From Photobacterium swingsii (GTDB lineage Bacteria; Pseudomonadota; Gammaproteobacteria; Enterobacterales; Vibrionaceae): DNA of 64,000 nt. The translations under genes and the position numbers were made by a program. Under the pieces are notes generated by a model. It ran no database searches and had not been told where the DNA came from. It saw only the letters and a list, made by a program, of their open reading frames with translations. The stretch covers positions 1,767,580 through 1,831,579 of the forward strand of contig NZ_AP024853.1 of NCBI RefSeq assembly GCF_024346715.1, written 5' to 3'. This document shows, one piece after another, positions 43,909 through 53,881 of this stretch. Numbering within the stretch: the first letter of the stretch is position 1; each line of letters starts with the position of its first letter.

Positions 43909-45204
43909 TTATTTTTTAAGGCGAGTGACTTTGTTCGACTTACTTTGAATCGCACGGCGTAAACGAAGACGGCGTTCTGCTGAACCTTGTTCTTCAGGGT
44001 TGTTAGTACGGCCCTGGCGGTTTTTAAATGCAGGCTTGGTATTCATTTTAAGCAAAAGTGCATCACGGTCTGCTGGCTCGTAACCTGCAAGTTGAACACG
44101 TTTAATGCGCTGTTGAATCAGTTTTTCAACTTGTACCAGCGTTAGCTCTTCTTCGCGGCTAACAAAAGACACTGCGTGACCTTGTTGCCCTGCACGACCT
44201 GTACGGCCAATACGGTGAACGTAATCTTCCGCAAGGAAAGGCATGTCGTAGTTAACAACGTGCGGTAAGCCTTGAATATCCAGACCACGCGCCGCAACTT
44301 CTGTTGCTACCATCACACGTGCTTTACCTGTTTTAAATTCTTCAAGTGCACGACGACGTGCGCTTTGCGCTTTGTCACCATGGCAAAGAACCGCTTTAAT
44401 GCCATCAAGTTTAAGTTCTTTTACGACTTGGTTTGCTGTTTCTTTGTAGTTTACAAAGACAAGCACTTGCTGCCAGTTTTTCTTACCAATCAATTCAGAC
44501 AGTAGCTCACGTTTACGGTCTTCATCAACAGGGTAAACCACGTGCGAAACCGTCTCTGCTGTTGTGTTTTCAGCTGATACAATAACGCGCTTTGGCTTAC
44601 GTAATAAATCTTGTGCTAATGCGTTCATCTGTGCTGATGATGTCGCAGAGAACAGCATAGTTTGTGGGTGTTGGCTGATGCCACCCATGATGGTGCGAAT
44701 CGCATTAATGAAGCCCATGTCTAGCATGCGGTCAGCTTCATCGAATACTAAAAATTCTAGGTTAGCAAAACTAACGTTACCCAGCTCAATGTGCTCGATT
44801 AAACGGCCTGGTGTCGCTACCAGAATATCGACGCCCGCTTCTAGCTTACGCTCTTGTGATGACATTTTTGCGCCACCAAAAACAGCGGCAACAGAGATGT
44901 CGGTGTATTTGGTGTAGCTTTCGATGTTGTGAGCGATTTGGTCAACAAGTTCGCGGGTAGGTGCCAGAATTAATGCGCGAACATTAAAACGGCTACGCGA
45001 TTTTTGCTTATCAAAAATCTGCTGAATAATAGGCAAAGAAAATGCTGCGGTTTTACCTGTGCCTGTTTGTGCATGTGCAAGGATATCGTGACCACGACGA
45101 GCGTGAGGAATAGCCTGTTGTTGAACGGGAGTGAGTTTTTCATAACCACACTCGGTTAATGCGCGCACAATATCAGGTGAAAAACCTTGTGATGAAAATG
45201 ACAT
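43909..45204 (-). CDS. rhlE: DEAD-box RNA helicase
   Basis: An ATP-dependent RNA helicase, RhlE type. The Q motif (KLTPVQQQAIP), Walker A AQTGTGKT (45-52), DEAD in VFDEADRMLDMGF, SAT, and the C-terminal helicase motifs ATEVAARGLDIQGL and HRIGRTGRAG are all present. The C-terminus is a basic Arg/Lys-rich tail. Length 431 fits the family (about 430-460). RhlE acts in ribosome maturation and RNA decay. Confidence 0.93.
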   Translation of the reverse strand: MSFSSQGFSPDIVRALTECGYEKLTPVQQQAIPHARRGHDILAHAQTGTGKTAAFSLPIIQQIFDKQKSRSRFNVRALILAPTRELVDQIAHNIESYTKYTDISVAAVFGGAKMSSQERKLEAGVDILVATPGRLIEHIELGNVSFANLEFLVFDEADRMLDMGFINAIRTIMGGISQHPQTMLFSATSSAQMNALAQDLLRKPKRVIVSAENTTAETVSHVVYPVDEDRKRELLSELIGKKNWQQVLVFVNYKETANQVVKELKLDGIKAVLCHGDKAQSARRRALEEFKTGKARVMVATEVAARGLDIQGLPHVVNYDMPFLAEDYVHRIGRTGRAGQQGHAVSFVSREEELTLVQVEKLIQQRIKRVQLAGYEPADRDALLLKMNTKPAFKNRQGRTNNPEEQGSAERRLRLRRAIQSKSNKVTRLKK

Positions 45205-45754
45205 TCTTTGTTCCTAAAGCAGATGGCTGTTGTATGGCTTTCATCGTAGAAAGAGAAACAGCGCCTGACCAAAAATACGGTCGCTGATTATAGAGGAATA
45301 ATCAGTGGCTGTGGTGACTAATTGTGAATGTACGAAGGGAATTTGTACAGTTAAAGCCGATAAAACACAAAAATGCACAGTTTTAGAGGGAAGCACTACA
45401 TTTATTATGGTTATTCTCGCAATAAACTCATGTGCTTGTCAGGCATCTGCTCGTAGATTGCCCTGTATATGTAGTAAAGCGGTTATCGCTAGTTATGGCG
45501 TCGTGATTCTTCATATAAAAATGCCTGTATAAAAAGGCAATCAATGAACTTATTTGACTATTATTGCTGGCTTTTGGGTTTATCTGTCTGTTATATCAAT
45601 GTTTTTTATATGGTTAGATAAATGTCTTTGTGAAACAAAAAGATATAAATTGAACAATGTCTTCTAACATATCGCTGACATAGCGAACTGACAACTGCAT
45701 AGAATCGCTTCGCTTAATTTGATAATGAATCAGGACAGGAAGCGGTTGATTAGT
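45205..45754. other. Intergenic region between rhlE and the beta-helix lipoprotein
   Basis: These 550 bases hold the rhlE promoter region and the promoter region of the next gene. A 75-codon GTG-started, cysteine-rich reading frame at 45305-45532 is present; it has AGAGGA before the start but its composition is not protein-like, so I do not annotate it as a gene. No other element is clear. Confidence 0.4.
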
Positions 45755-46900
45755 ATGTTGAAGAGTAAAAAACAAATAAAAAAAGTACGCTATGCCGTAG
45801 TGTTAAGTTGTCTTATTGGTTTAACCGCGTGCCAAGGTGGTAGTACAGGGAGTGAGAAATCTGTAACCCCAGAGCTTACTCCAACTCCGAGCCCATTACC
45901 CAACCCAACACCAGGGCCTACGCCAACGCCGATCCCACCGCCTAAACCGCTACCGCCAACACCGACTGTGCCTGATAATACATTTGAAGTGGATGGTGTG
46001 AATTATACCAATATAGCCGATGCGCAAAATGCTTTGAAAGACAACAGCACTTTGATTATTGGTAATGGTACTTACCGACAAGGTATGACAGTAAGGGCGA
46101 GTAACGTTACGATTCAAGGCAGCACGAATACACACTTTATTGGCGGTGCGGTCGGCGGTAAAGCGACGTTCGTGATACAGGGAAATGACACCACTATGGA
46201 ACAAATAGAATGCAGTGGTGTGACTGTTCCTGATCAAAATGGTGCCTGTATTCGTCAAGAAGGTAAAAATTTATTGCTCAAATACGTGTATTTTCATGAT
46301 AGTGAGCAAGGGATTTTAGCCAATGATGGCTCTGGTAAAATTCAAATTGAATATAGCCGTTTCAAAAATTTAGGTAAGGCTGGGCGAGCACATGCCATTT
46401 ATGTGAACAAAGCTGACCGTTTAGAAGTTCGATACAGTAAGTTTTATAGCTCTAAAGATGAAGGCCATGAAATTAAATCGCGCGCGAAAGAAACCATTAT
46501 TGAATACAGTGAAATTGCATCTCTAACAGGCAATGATAGTCGTTTAGTCGATGTGCCTAATGCAGGAAAATTAGTTATTCGAGGAAGTGTGCTAGAGCAA
46601 GGGCCTAATTCTGCTAATAACCAATTACTTGGCTATGGTTATGAAGTGAACCCTGTCGACCCTGCTATTACGCACTCGGTAGAAATTACGGATAATATTA
46701 TTATTTTGGAGCGTAATGGCAGTAATCATTTCCTTGGCATATCTAACAGTACCCAAAGTGTTCCAAAAATGGTGACGCAGAATAAATTTGTTGGAACAAT
46801 GAATGATGTTGCGCTTTATCAAAGTGGCAACCAGTTTTATGCCGATCGAGCAGCTTATGGGTTAGGCCCATTTCCTGAATTACCAAGCATTGGCCTTTAA
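45755..46900 (+). CDS. Beta-helix lipoprotein with proline-rich linker
   Basis: A lipoprotein signal peptide ends in GLTAC and is followed by a Pro/Thr-rich linker (TPTPSPLPNPTPGP pattern) of about 60 residues, then a right-handed parallel beta-helix domain with repeated NVTIQGS, YSRFKNL, YSKFYSS and YSEIAS turns. Similar proteins are pectate-lyase-like or surface adhesins in polysaccharide loci. The start is uncertain; I use the ATG at 45755, but a TTG or ATG up to 12 codons earlier is possible. It precedes the exopolysaccharide genes. Confidence 0.75.
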   Translation: MLKSKKQIKKVRYAVVLSCLIGLTACQGGSTGSEKSVTPELTPTPSPLPNPTPGPTPTPIPPPKPLPPTPTVPDNTFEVDGVNYTNIADAQNALKDNSTLIIGNGTYRQGMTVRASNVTIQGSTNTHFIGGAVGGKATFVIQGNDTTMEQIECSGVTVPDQNGACIRQEGKNLLLKYVYFHDSEQGILANDGSGKIQIEYSRFKNLGKAGRAHAIYVNKADRLEVRYSKFYSSKDEGHEIKSRAKETIIEYSEIASLTGNDSRLVDVPNAGKLVIRGSVLEQGPNSANNQLLGYGYEVNPVDPAITHSVEITDNIIILERNGSNHFLGISNSTQSVPKMVTQNKFVGTMNDVALYQSGNQFYADRAAYGLGPFPELPSIGL

Positions 46901-46938
46901 CGTAAATTAAGACTAAACCGCTAATGCAGTTGCAGATT

Positions 46939-46960
46939 AAGGCCAGCTTGAGCTGGCCTT
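46939..46960. terminator. Bidirectional terminator between beta-helix lipoprotein and vanZ-like gene
   Basis: The palindrome AAGGCCAGCT-TG-AGCTGGCCTT lies between convergent genes; the eight-base outer stem with a CTTGAG loop is the likely functional form. Confidence 0.8.
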
Positions 46961-46988
46961 ATTGATAGAATTACCGCACTAAGGTTAC

Positions 46989-47396
46989 TTATTGTCCCTT
47001 TTGCCGTACGCGTTTATAACTCATCATAAATCCTAAAATGATCCCCGCAACATTTGCTATCGCATCAAGCCATGATGCTTCTCGATTCAGAATGAATTGG
47101 CCTTGGCAATACTCCAAAAGAAGACCATAACTCGCTAACCCTACACAGGTATATATAAATTTTCGAAAGGACAAATCGAGTTGGCTAGCCAGTAGTGCGA
47201 ATGCACCATAAGCGCCAAGATGAAGCATTTTATCGAGAAATAACACACCATATTGCTGTAAATCTAACAGGCTATTTTTTTCCGCCCCAGCGGATAGTGA
47301 AATGGCAGTGATAAAAACAAAGTAACCACAAAAAGCAACTCTAGCGATATAGGTCTTTATGGTTTTTACAGGCAGCATCAGTGAGCATGATTTCAT
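46989..47396 (-). CDS. VanZ-like membrane protein
   Basis: The 135-residue protein has about four membrane segments and the VanZ pattern LDKMLHLGAYGAFALLASQL, LEYCQGQF, NREASWLDAIANVAGIILG. The name comes from the teicoplanin-resistance gene; many VanZ-like proteins sit in envelope or polysaccharide loci with unknown function. It begins three bases after the preceding protease gene on the same strand, indicating coupling. Confidence 0.87.
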   Translation of the reverse strand: MKSCSLMLPVKTIKTYIARVAFCGYFVFITAISLSAGAEKNSLLDLQQYGVLFLDKMLHLGAYGAFALLASQLDLSFRKFIYTCVGLASYGLLLEYCQGQFILNREASWLDAIANVAGIILGFMMSYKRVRQKGQ

Positions 47397-47399
47397 GGC

Positions 47400-48194
47400 T
47401 TAATTTAGTGCTGTGCGTTGAATTAGCTGTTGTAAGTGTTTGACTGGAATTGCATACGTGATATCACTTGGGTTGGTTAATGCCGATTCTTTGGTGGATT
47501 TAAGTAGCACTTTATTGACGATGGCAATCACACTCCCTGTCGTCGGGTGGTACACCGGGCTGCCACTGTTGCCTGGATATGCGGTCGCATCAAGTTGATA
47601 GACCATATAAGGATTTTTCAGGTGTTTGAGCTGTTTAACGGTGAGTTCTTTGGCATTGCGAGCTGGAATTGCTACAGGCGTAATGCTTGAAATCATTCCT
47701 TTGTGCGTAACTGGGTATAAGCCTAGAATGGCCCCAATTGGGAATCCAGTGAAAGGGTACTCTTCACCTTCTCGCACTTGAGCTGTCGTCATGGATAGCG
47801 TGGGTATAGCTTGGCCTGATATTTTTAACAAAGCCAGATCATGTTTTTCGTCGCGGGCAATAACACGAGCATTTCTTACCTCTGGGTGCTTACCTTGACC
47901 AACAAAAACAACAAACTGTGTTTTACCATCATTCAGTAAACGACTTGGAACAACATGATCATTCGTCGCAATGATTTGACTTTTGGTGGACTGATTCGAA
48001 ACTTGAACGGCAAACCCTGTACCAAGCAATTGCGCTCGTGGCGTGGCAAGTTTGTTGTAGATCCCAATACCGACAATAGCTGGTTTTACTTTGCTGATGG
48101 TGTCTGGCAAGGCTGCGGTGACTGTCAGAGGTATACTCATCGTCATTATAAGTAGTAACGTGAATAACGGTTGGAATCTGTGGGTAGTTCTCAT
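47400..48194 (-). CDS. Exported trypsin-like serine protease
   Basis: A signal peptide (ending near VTAALP) precedes a chymotrypsin-like protease with triad residues H80 (NDHVV), D119 (DLALLK) and S210 (GNSGSP). The oxyanion-hole sequence and the beta-barrel spacing fit the HtrA/Tsp-like S1 group, but no PDZ domain follows. It is upstream of the VanZ-like gene on the same strand. It may process secreted proteins of the polysaccharide system. Confidence 0.87.
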   Translation of the reverse strand: MRTTHRFQPLFTLLLIMTMSIPLTVTAALPDTISKVKPAIVGIGIYNKLATPRAQLLGTGFAVQVSNQSTKSQIIATNDHVVPSRLLNDGKTQFVVFVGQGKHPEVRNARVIARDEKHDLALLKISGQAIPTLSMTTAQVREGEEYPFTGFPIGAILGLYPVTHKGMISSITPVAIPARNAKELTVKQLKHLKNPYMVYQLDATAYPGNSGSPVYHPTTGSVIAIVNKVLLKSTKESALTNPSDITYAIPVKHLQQLIQRTALN

Positions 48195-48278
48195 GATTGC
48201 ACCTGTATAACGACTGAAATGAAGCGGCTCTCTTTATGTTGTTGGCGTTGAACATCTATAGGTAGCCTTGATGCTAAA

Positions 48279-48298
48279 ACCGCCCTAAGTCGGGCGGT
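48279..48298 (-). terminator. Terminator of the PrsT-like gene
   Basis: On the minus strand ACCGCCC pairs with GGGCGGT and is followed by TTTAGC, just after the PrsT-like stop. It separates that gene from the protease gene downstream. Confidence 0.75.
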
Positions 48299-48318
48299 AT
48301 ATTAGAAGGGCAGTAAAA

Positions 48319-51102
48319 CTAATTAACAGCACTCAGCTTATTTTGAAGTTGGCCTTTTATTGCCATTAAACGAGGATCCGATGTGTTGATTTTTTCTAAC
48401 ACATCCTTGGCATTATCGTCTTGTTTGTTTTCCAACAAACTCTCTGCGTAATGAAGTGCAATTTCTGCATCATCATGTTTCTTTGCGTAGGCTTCTTTCA
48501 GCGGCTGAAGCGATGGTGCGACTTGTCCTGATTTCAATAAGCAATAGCCATAGGTATCGAGTATTTCAGGTATATTTCCTCGTTTTGACGCTAGCTCGTG
48601 CGCTTTGTTTGCTGATTGACAAGCTTTGTCAGTATCGCCTTTCTCAAGGTAAAGCCATGCGACGTTATTCAGTGCGATGATGTTGTTTGGCTCTCGTACT
48701 AAAATGGTCTCATACTGCTCAATCGCTTCATCTGGACGGTATTTAACTTGCAGGTCAGCTAATCGAATTTGTAGTGAATCCGCTTTGTTGCCGTATTCGT
48801 TGATAACGGACTTCAAAAACTTAATGGCTTGATCTGTTTTACCTGCCATTTCATAAGCAACAGCGAGATCTGCCGCTGAACTTTGATTTGGCAGGGTGTC
48901 GTATCGCTGTTCTAACGCATTGATGGCTTCAGGGTAGGCTTTATCTTGTAGGTAAATCATCGATTGTATACGCAAGAAGTAAGCAGTTTGCTTTACTTCG
49001 TCTGATTGCTTATTTAATAAAGCTTGGCTTTGTGATTTTTTGCCTAGCTTCAGCAGCAACCCTGCATGCATAAGGGTAAATCGATTGTCATTGATAAAAA
49101 GGCTACGGGCTTTTTCGGCGATCTTTAAGCTATTATCTGCACGGTTGACTAGCTCATTAAGTTGAATGTTTTTAATGTATGCTTGTGGGTTTAATGGATC
49201 TTTGGTTAGCCAATGGCTGTAGTAGGTGAGTGCATTATCATAATCTTGCTGTTGGTTGTAGAGATCGCCAAGTAAGCGTAAAGAGCTGCTACTTTGGTTA
49301 TGAGGTGAAATCGATTCAAGCAGTTCAATGGCAGCTTGATACTCGGAATTGATAGCGAGGGTTGTTGCTTTCTGAACCTTTAACACACCGTTATTTTGGT
49401 CTTTATCTCTTTGCTGATCGATGGCTTTACTCAACTCAGCCATTTGATCCGACTGATAAGCAAAACGTACGGTATGGCGGAAAACCAGAGGATTCGTCGG
49501 TTCGATTTGATACGCCTTGATTGCCTGCGAATAAGCCGCTTTAGGGCCTTCTTGTTTATCGACAAGTTGTGCAACTGCAAGGTGTGCTTGAATGTTATCA
49601 CCGTCGCTAGCTAATACTTTGTTGTACCATGCCTTAGCTTCTTCGGGTTGTTGTTTAATTTGATAGACCAACCCTTTTAATAACATGGCCTGCGCATTGG
49701 CCGGACTTTTTGCTAACCATTCATCAATGGTTTGTTCTGCTTCATCTACTTTTCCCTGCTTTAGGTAGAAGTAGGCTAACCCAAGTTTTGCCTCTTTCAA
49801 ATCTGGATTCACATTTAGTGCTTGTTGCAGAGTGTCCAGTCCTCCTGTGTCGTTATTAGCCAGCTGAATGAGTCCAAGTTTTACTTGGCTATCACCTGAA
49901 CCGTTAGCAGATGCTTTTTGTGCAAGAGCTAGTGCTTCATCTTCACGGCCTAAACGGGCGAGTTCAACACTCATAGAGGAAAGGAAAGTACTGTCTTGCT
50001 CTGTTTGTCCGGTATAGGTATTTAGGATGCTCATAGCGTCGTCGATATTGCCGAGCTTAAACTGAGTGATAGTATAAAGGCGTTTGACAAAATGGTTAGC
50101 AGGAACCAAAGGATCTATTTTTTTGAAGTGCTCATTTGCTTGTTCAAACTTTCCTTGTTGAAAGGCCACCACACCAGAAATTAGGTAGGTTGCGACACTT
50201 TGAGAACCATTTTGAATCGCGAGATCTGCGTGTATTTTAGCTTCATCGTTATTGCCTTCTGCATACAGAATATTGGCTTTAAGCTCATTAACAATGACGT
50301 GGTTGCTCGACATTTTGAGTAGCTTATTAACGTATTTTTCTGCGTCTTTATAAGCCTCATCGCGTACTAATGCCTGAGCAAGGTATAAGGTGTATTGAAT
50401 GGCATCTGGTGCGTTATCAACAGCCTTTTGATAGCTTCGTGCTGCGGCTTTATTATCGCCTTTAGCTGTTTCTAGGTGTCCTTTTAGTAACCAAGCATCA
50501 CTGCTGGTGCTGTGCTCTTTGACGATGTTATTTACAATGTAAAGTGCTGAATCTATGTTCTCATTGGCAGCGTCGAGGGTTGCACGACCAATGGAGCGAT
50601 AAAGCGTGTCTTGGCCAGCATTTTCAGCAAGTGACAGGTTGTATTTTGCATCCTCCATTTTCCCTTGTTTGATAAGGGCGAGGGATTTGAATGCGAGTAA
50701 CTCAGTTTTGACACTTTGGTCTGTGGTTCGAGTTTTATCGACCAGCTCGATGAGCGCTTCTGTTTTATCTTGTCCTAGCAATGCTTGAGCCAGTAGTGGT
50801 GATAACAAATCACTGTCACCTTTTAGGCGTAGGGCTTTTTCTAATTCTTTTTCAGCCGATGCAAAATTACCGCGATCTAGGTAAATCTGCCCAAGTATTT
50901 GTCGTGCTTGGCTGTCTTTGGGGGCTTGTTTGATGGCATTTTTTAGTTCGATGATGGCTGCATTAGTATCTTGGTGCTCAATATAGGTTTGTGCTTGCTC
51001 TATGTATTCGTCGGTCGACTTATCATTACATGCCGCCAAAGAAAGTGTTATGAAACTGGCTAAAGCGAGTCGGGTGAAAGTTTTGCTTTTATTGTGAGTC
51101 AT
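48319..51102 (-). CDS. Large TPR lipoprotein of the PrsT type
   Basis: A signal peptide with lipobox LSLAAC is followed by about 900 residues of continuous TPRs, e.g. QILGQIYLDRGNFASAEKEL, AYFYLKQGKVDEAEQTIDEWL and NNVAWLYLEKGDTDKACQSA. This length and architecture match the PrsT lipoprotein found with exopolysaccharide/exosortase (PEP-CTERM) systems, recalled from memory. I start at the ATG at 51102, five bases after AGGGA, giving 927 residues. It is divergent from the FemAB-like gene. It probably forms a scaffold for the secretion or assembly machinery. Confidence 0.85.
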   Translation of the reverse strand: MTHNKSKTFTRLALASFITLSLAACNDKSTDEYIEQAQTYIEHQDTNAAIIELKNAIKQAPKDSQARQILGQIYLDRGNFASAEKELEKALRLKGDSDLLSPLLAQALLGQDKTEALIELVDKTRTTDQSVKTELLAFKSLALIKQGKMEDAKYNLSLAENAGQDTLYRSIGRATLDAANENIDSALYIVNNIVKEHSTSSDAWLLKGHLETAKGDNKAAARSYQKAVDNAPDAIQYTLYLAQALVRDEAYKDAEKYVNKLLKMSSNHVIVNELKANILYAEGNNDEAKIHADLAIQNGSQSVATYLISGVVAFQQGKFEQANEHFKKIDPLVPANHFVKRLYTITQFKLGNIDDAMSILNTYTGQTEQDSTFLSSMSVELARLGREDEALALAQKASANGSGDSQVKLGLIQLANNDTGGLDTLQQALNVNPDLKEAKLGLAYFYLKQGKVDEAEQTIDEWLAKSPANAQAMLLKGLVYQIKQQPEEAKAWYNKVLASDGDNIQAHLAVAQLVDKQEGPKAAYSQAIKAYQIEPTNPLVFRHTVRFAYQSDQMAELSKAIDQQRDKDQNNGVLKVQKATTLAINSEYQAAIELLESISPHNQSSSSLRLLGDLYNQQQDYDNALTYYSHWLTKDPLNPQAYIKNIQLNELVNRADNSLKIAEKARSLFINDNRFTLMHAGLLLKLGKKSQSQALLNKQSDEVKQTAYFLRIQSMIYLQDKAYPEAINALEQRYDTLPNQSSAADLAVAYEMAGKTDQAIKFLKSVINEYGNKADSLQIRLADLQVKYRPDEAIEQYETILVREPNNIIALNNVAWLYLEKGDTDKACQSANKAHELASKRGNIPEILDTYGYCLLKSGQVAPSLQPLKEAYAKKHDDAEIALHYAESLLENKQDDNAKDVLEKINTSDPRLMAIKGQLQNKLSAVN

Positions 51103-51251
51103 AAGCATCCCTGTGATGACAAAAAATTGCTGGACATTTTTATGATAGACCCAAATAAGTTTGTCAGCGCAAAGAATTCAAGTATGTTCAGCCCTTTGGT
51201 TTTTTGATTGCTACTCTTAGATAAAAGGCAGTGGAAGCGGTTGGAATTAAG

Positions 51252-52385
51252 ATGGATGCAATAAATGCCTCAGAGAATATTGAGTGTGAATGGTCTCATA
51301 ACCCTTGCCGTGAGCTATTAAGGTTACGATGGCAAGCACTTGAAAAAGAAGCTAAACCTAATCCGTTTACTTCTTGGTGTTGGATAGGACCGTGGCTGCA
51401 CACCATGGTTAATGATTGTTGGTTATTAACTGCTAGTTCAAATGATCAAATTGTAGGGCTTGCTCTTTTTACCAAAAGACAGAAAAAGAACTGGCTAGGT
51501 CAAAATTATGACCACTATTTTCTTCATCGTTTGGGGAATCAAACCGCAGATCAAATTTGGATTGAATATAATGACTTCTTACTTGAAGGTAGCAAAGCCG
51601 CTCAGGTAAGGGAAGCCATGTTTCAGGCGATACAATCAAGGTTACAACCAAGGGATTGTGTGTCGATAGGCGCGAGCCGCCAAGCTGCCATGTTTCATGG
51701 CGCGTTTAAAGCTGATACTGCGCCTCTAATGCTCCCATTAACAGTGTGGGAAAGCCCAAGCTACCAGGTTGATTTGCAATGTATACAAAGCAAACACCGA
51801 AGTCTTATGGAATCACTCTCGAAAAGTGCCCGTAAGCAAATACGGCGTAGCATAAAAAAGTATGAGTGTTGCGGGACCATTAAGATCGAAACAGCTGAAA
51901 CCTGTGAGAAAGCGTTGAATTTATTTGATCAAGCTAAGCACAATCACATCAAGCGGTGGGGCAGTGAACCAGGGCAGAGTGGTTTTGCAAATCCGATTTT
52001 TGTTCAGTTTCATCAAGCATTTATACGCAATAATTTTGCTTCGGGCTTGATACAGATTCATAGCCTGAGTGTTGGCGGTTATGACATCGGCATTATTTAT
52101 AATTTTCACTGTAACGGTGTTGTCTATTTCTATTTGAGTTCGCTTTCATATAACGATGACCCTCAGCTAAAACCCGGTCTAGTTGCTCATTATTTATTGA
52201 TCGAGGAGGCATTGAGAGGGGGAATGAAAGTGTATGACTTTATGGGAGGGGAGGCACGATACAAACAAACATTTGCCAACTGTCAGCACCCATTAGCCAT
52301 AATTGAATACCACAAGCCACATTTTGCCCTGTCATTGCAAAATATGGCTCGAAGTGCGAAGCGACTTATTGCTCAAAGCAATTGA
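51252..52385 (+). CDS. FemAB/CelD-type acyltransferase (GNAT fold)
   Basis: The GNAT_6-type family often occurs in polysaccharide clusters (CelD/BcsL-like) and probably acylates sugars. The C-terminal portion IIYNFHCNGVVYFYLSSLSYND and LIEEALRGGMKVYDFMGGEARYKQTF fits. The ATG at 51252, six bases after GGAA, gives 378 residues. It is divergent from the PrsT-like gene and its last 20 bases overlap the converging beta-helix gene. Confidence 0.8.
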   Translation: MDAINASENIECEWSHNPCRELLRLRWQALEKEAKPNPFTSWCWIGPWLHTMVNDCWLLTASSNDQIVGLALFTKRQKKNWLGQNYDHYFLHRLGNQTADQIWIEYNDFLLEGSKAAQVREAMFQAIQSRLQPRDCVSIGASRQAAMFHGAFKADTAPLMLPLTVWESPSYQVDLQCIQSKHRSLMESLSKSARKQIRRSIKKYECCGTIKIETAETCEKALNLFDQAKHNHIKRWGSEPGQSGFANPIFVQFHQAFIRNNFASGLIQIHSLSVGGYDIGIIYNFHCNGVVYFYLSSLSYNDDPQLKPGLVAHYLLIEEALRGGMKVYDFMGGEARYKQTFANCQHPLAIIEYHKPHFALSLQNMARSAKRLIAQSN

Positions 52386-53853
52386 TCGCATTCTTAAAGG
52401 CCCCGACAAAGCTATCCTTCCCTAATATTGGGTTGCCACAAAAATCATAGAGTGGTTTTTTACCGGTTGATTCGCTCGCTGTCATAAATGGATAGGCGCT
52501 TTCTGATTTAGAAAGCGTTTTAGAAGGCGTAAAGTTACCCACAGAAGGCGCTTTGAACCAACCGTCGAGCTGCTCACCGCCGCGCCAAAAGTTCTTACTT
52601 AGCACTGTGTTATTCATTTTTTCCGCGACGCCTTTGTCACGTTCTCGTATTGCACCACTCAAGATGTTATTTGTGACTAATGCTGTCGATTGCCTAAAGC
52701 GAATATCGATGCCACTGGTGTTATATAGGATATTGTTATTCACTATGGTGTCTTTCCCTTGGTTAATATACACACCAACGTCGTTGCAGTGCATCATAAT
52801 ATTATTACGGACAACAGAAAGATTGGTTTCAAAGTTTGACTTATCCCGTCTGGTGGCACGCTTCATTCCTCCTCCTCCTAAAGAAACACCCACTTGGTAA
52901 CCCCCATAGTCATTACTGGTGCTGTTACAGACGATGAGATTGTTCTCGATAGCCCCATTGTTTGCCCCGCCTTTGATAAAGGCACCGTAGCTGACGCGAT
53001 TACCACCCAGTTTGATAAAGTCACGAATAATGTTGTTGCTGAGTACCCAGCTGTTGCCTGAATCGAGATTGATCGGGGTAACAGAGCTGGATGACTCACT
53101 CGGCTCGGTGAAGTAGAAATAGTTATGAGAAACTTTGCCAAAGTCAGGGTAGTTACGGTTTACACCATTTACTTTGATTGCAGCATTGAAATCGACAAAT
53201 TCATTATGAGTGACTTGGAGGTTATCGGCATGCCCGACTATGTGCATCGCGTGTTCGCAGTGAGGCTGGCAGTTACCGATGAAACGAAGCCCAGTAATGA
53301 TCCAATTAGGTCTGTTAACAAAGAAGCCTTCTAATGTGGTGAGTTCAAGGTTCACTTTTCCTGCAGTTTCGGCTCGAACGATGACGGGGCTTTTTGAGGT
53401 TGGGTAGGAGAGGCTGCTATTGATGCGCTTCTGTTCAAGGTAGTAGTCGCCATTTTTGATAATGATCTCTGTACCGGGTTCGGCAGTATTAATCGCTCGA
53501 ATAATGTCTTGTTCATTATCTACCATGATAGACCGGCTGACGTTGGGAAGGTCGGCATAAGCCATTGCAAAGTTAGGCCCGACAGTTGGCCAGTTTTTAC
53601 TATCAAATTCCCGCCAAAAATAGCTCTTGGAATCTAATGTTTCACCTGCATTTAACAGGGTATCCCCCGCAACCGCTACGCTGGGGTAGTCGTGTTTTAT
53701 CGTATGACCGATACGTTGCAGCGTGTCTGGCAGAGGCTCTGAACGATCACTGATTTGACTAAAAACACTGTAACCTAGGAATACGATAGCAACATGAGCA
53801 AAAAGGCCAACAGCGGCAAAGTAACTTTTAATACTATTTATAGGTAGTTTCAT
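52366..53853 (-). CDS. Exported right-handed beta-helix protein (lyase-like)
   Basis: An N-terminal membrane segment or uncleaved signal (residues about 10-30) precedes a long right-handed parallel beta-helix with NGDYYL, NNGAIENNLIV, LSVVRNNIMMHCNDVGVY and VNNNILYNTSGIDI rungs. The fold is shared by alginate, chondroitin and pectate lyases (PL6-like); NxG/NRNYPDFG residues recall that group, but catalytic residues cannot be fixed. It is the last gene of the hddA-gmhA-hddC-flippase operon. It may trim or depolymerise the polymer. Confidence 0.8.
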   Translation of the reverse strand: MKLPINSIKSYFAAVGLFAHVAIVFLGYSVFSQISDRSEPLPDTLQRIGHTIKHDYPSVAVAGDTLLNAGETLDSKSYFWREFDSKNWPTVGPNFAMAYADLPNVSRSIMVDNEQDIIRAINTAEPGTEIIIKNGDYYLEQKRINSSLSYPTSKSPVIVRAETAGKVNLELTTLEGFFVNRPNWIITGLRFIGNCQPHCEHAMHIVGHADNLQVTHNEFVDFNAAIKVNGVNRNYPDFGKVSHNYFYFTEPSESSSSVTPINLDSGNSWVLSNNIIRDFIKLGGNRVSYGAFIKGGANNGAIENNLIVCNSTSNDYGGYQVGVSLGGGGMKRATRRDKSNFETNLSVVRNNIMMHCNDVGVYINQGKDTIVNNNILYNTSGIDIRFRQSTALVTNNILSGAIRERDKGVAEKMNNTVLSKNFWRGGEQLDGWFKAPSVGNFTPSKTLSKSESAYPFMTASESTGKKPLYDFCGNPILGKDSFVGAFKNAINCFEQ

Positions 53854-53881
53854 TGTTGCCTCTTGAGTCTGACTTTCGTTA

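Noticed and set aside
45305..45532. GTG-started 75-codon frame rich in cysteine
   Set aside because: It has an acceptable ribosome binding site, but composition is not protein-like, no family is recognised and it lies in a promoter region.
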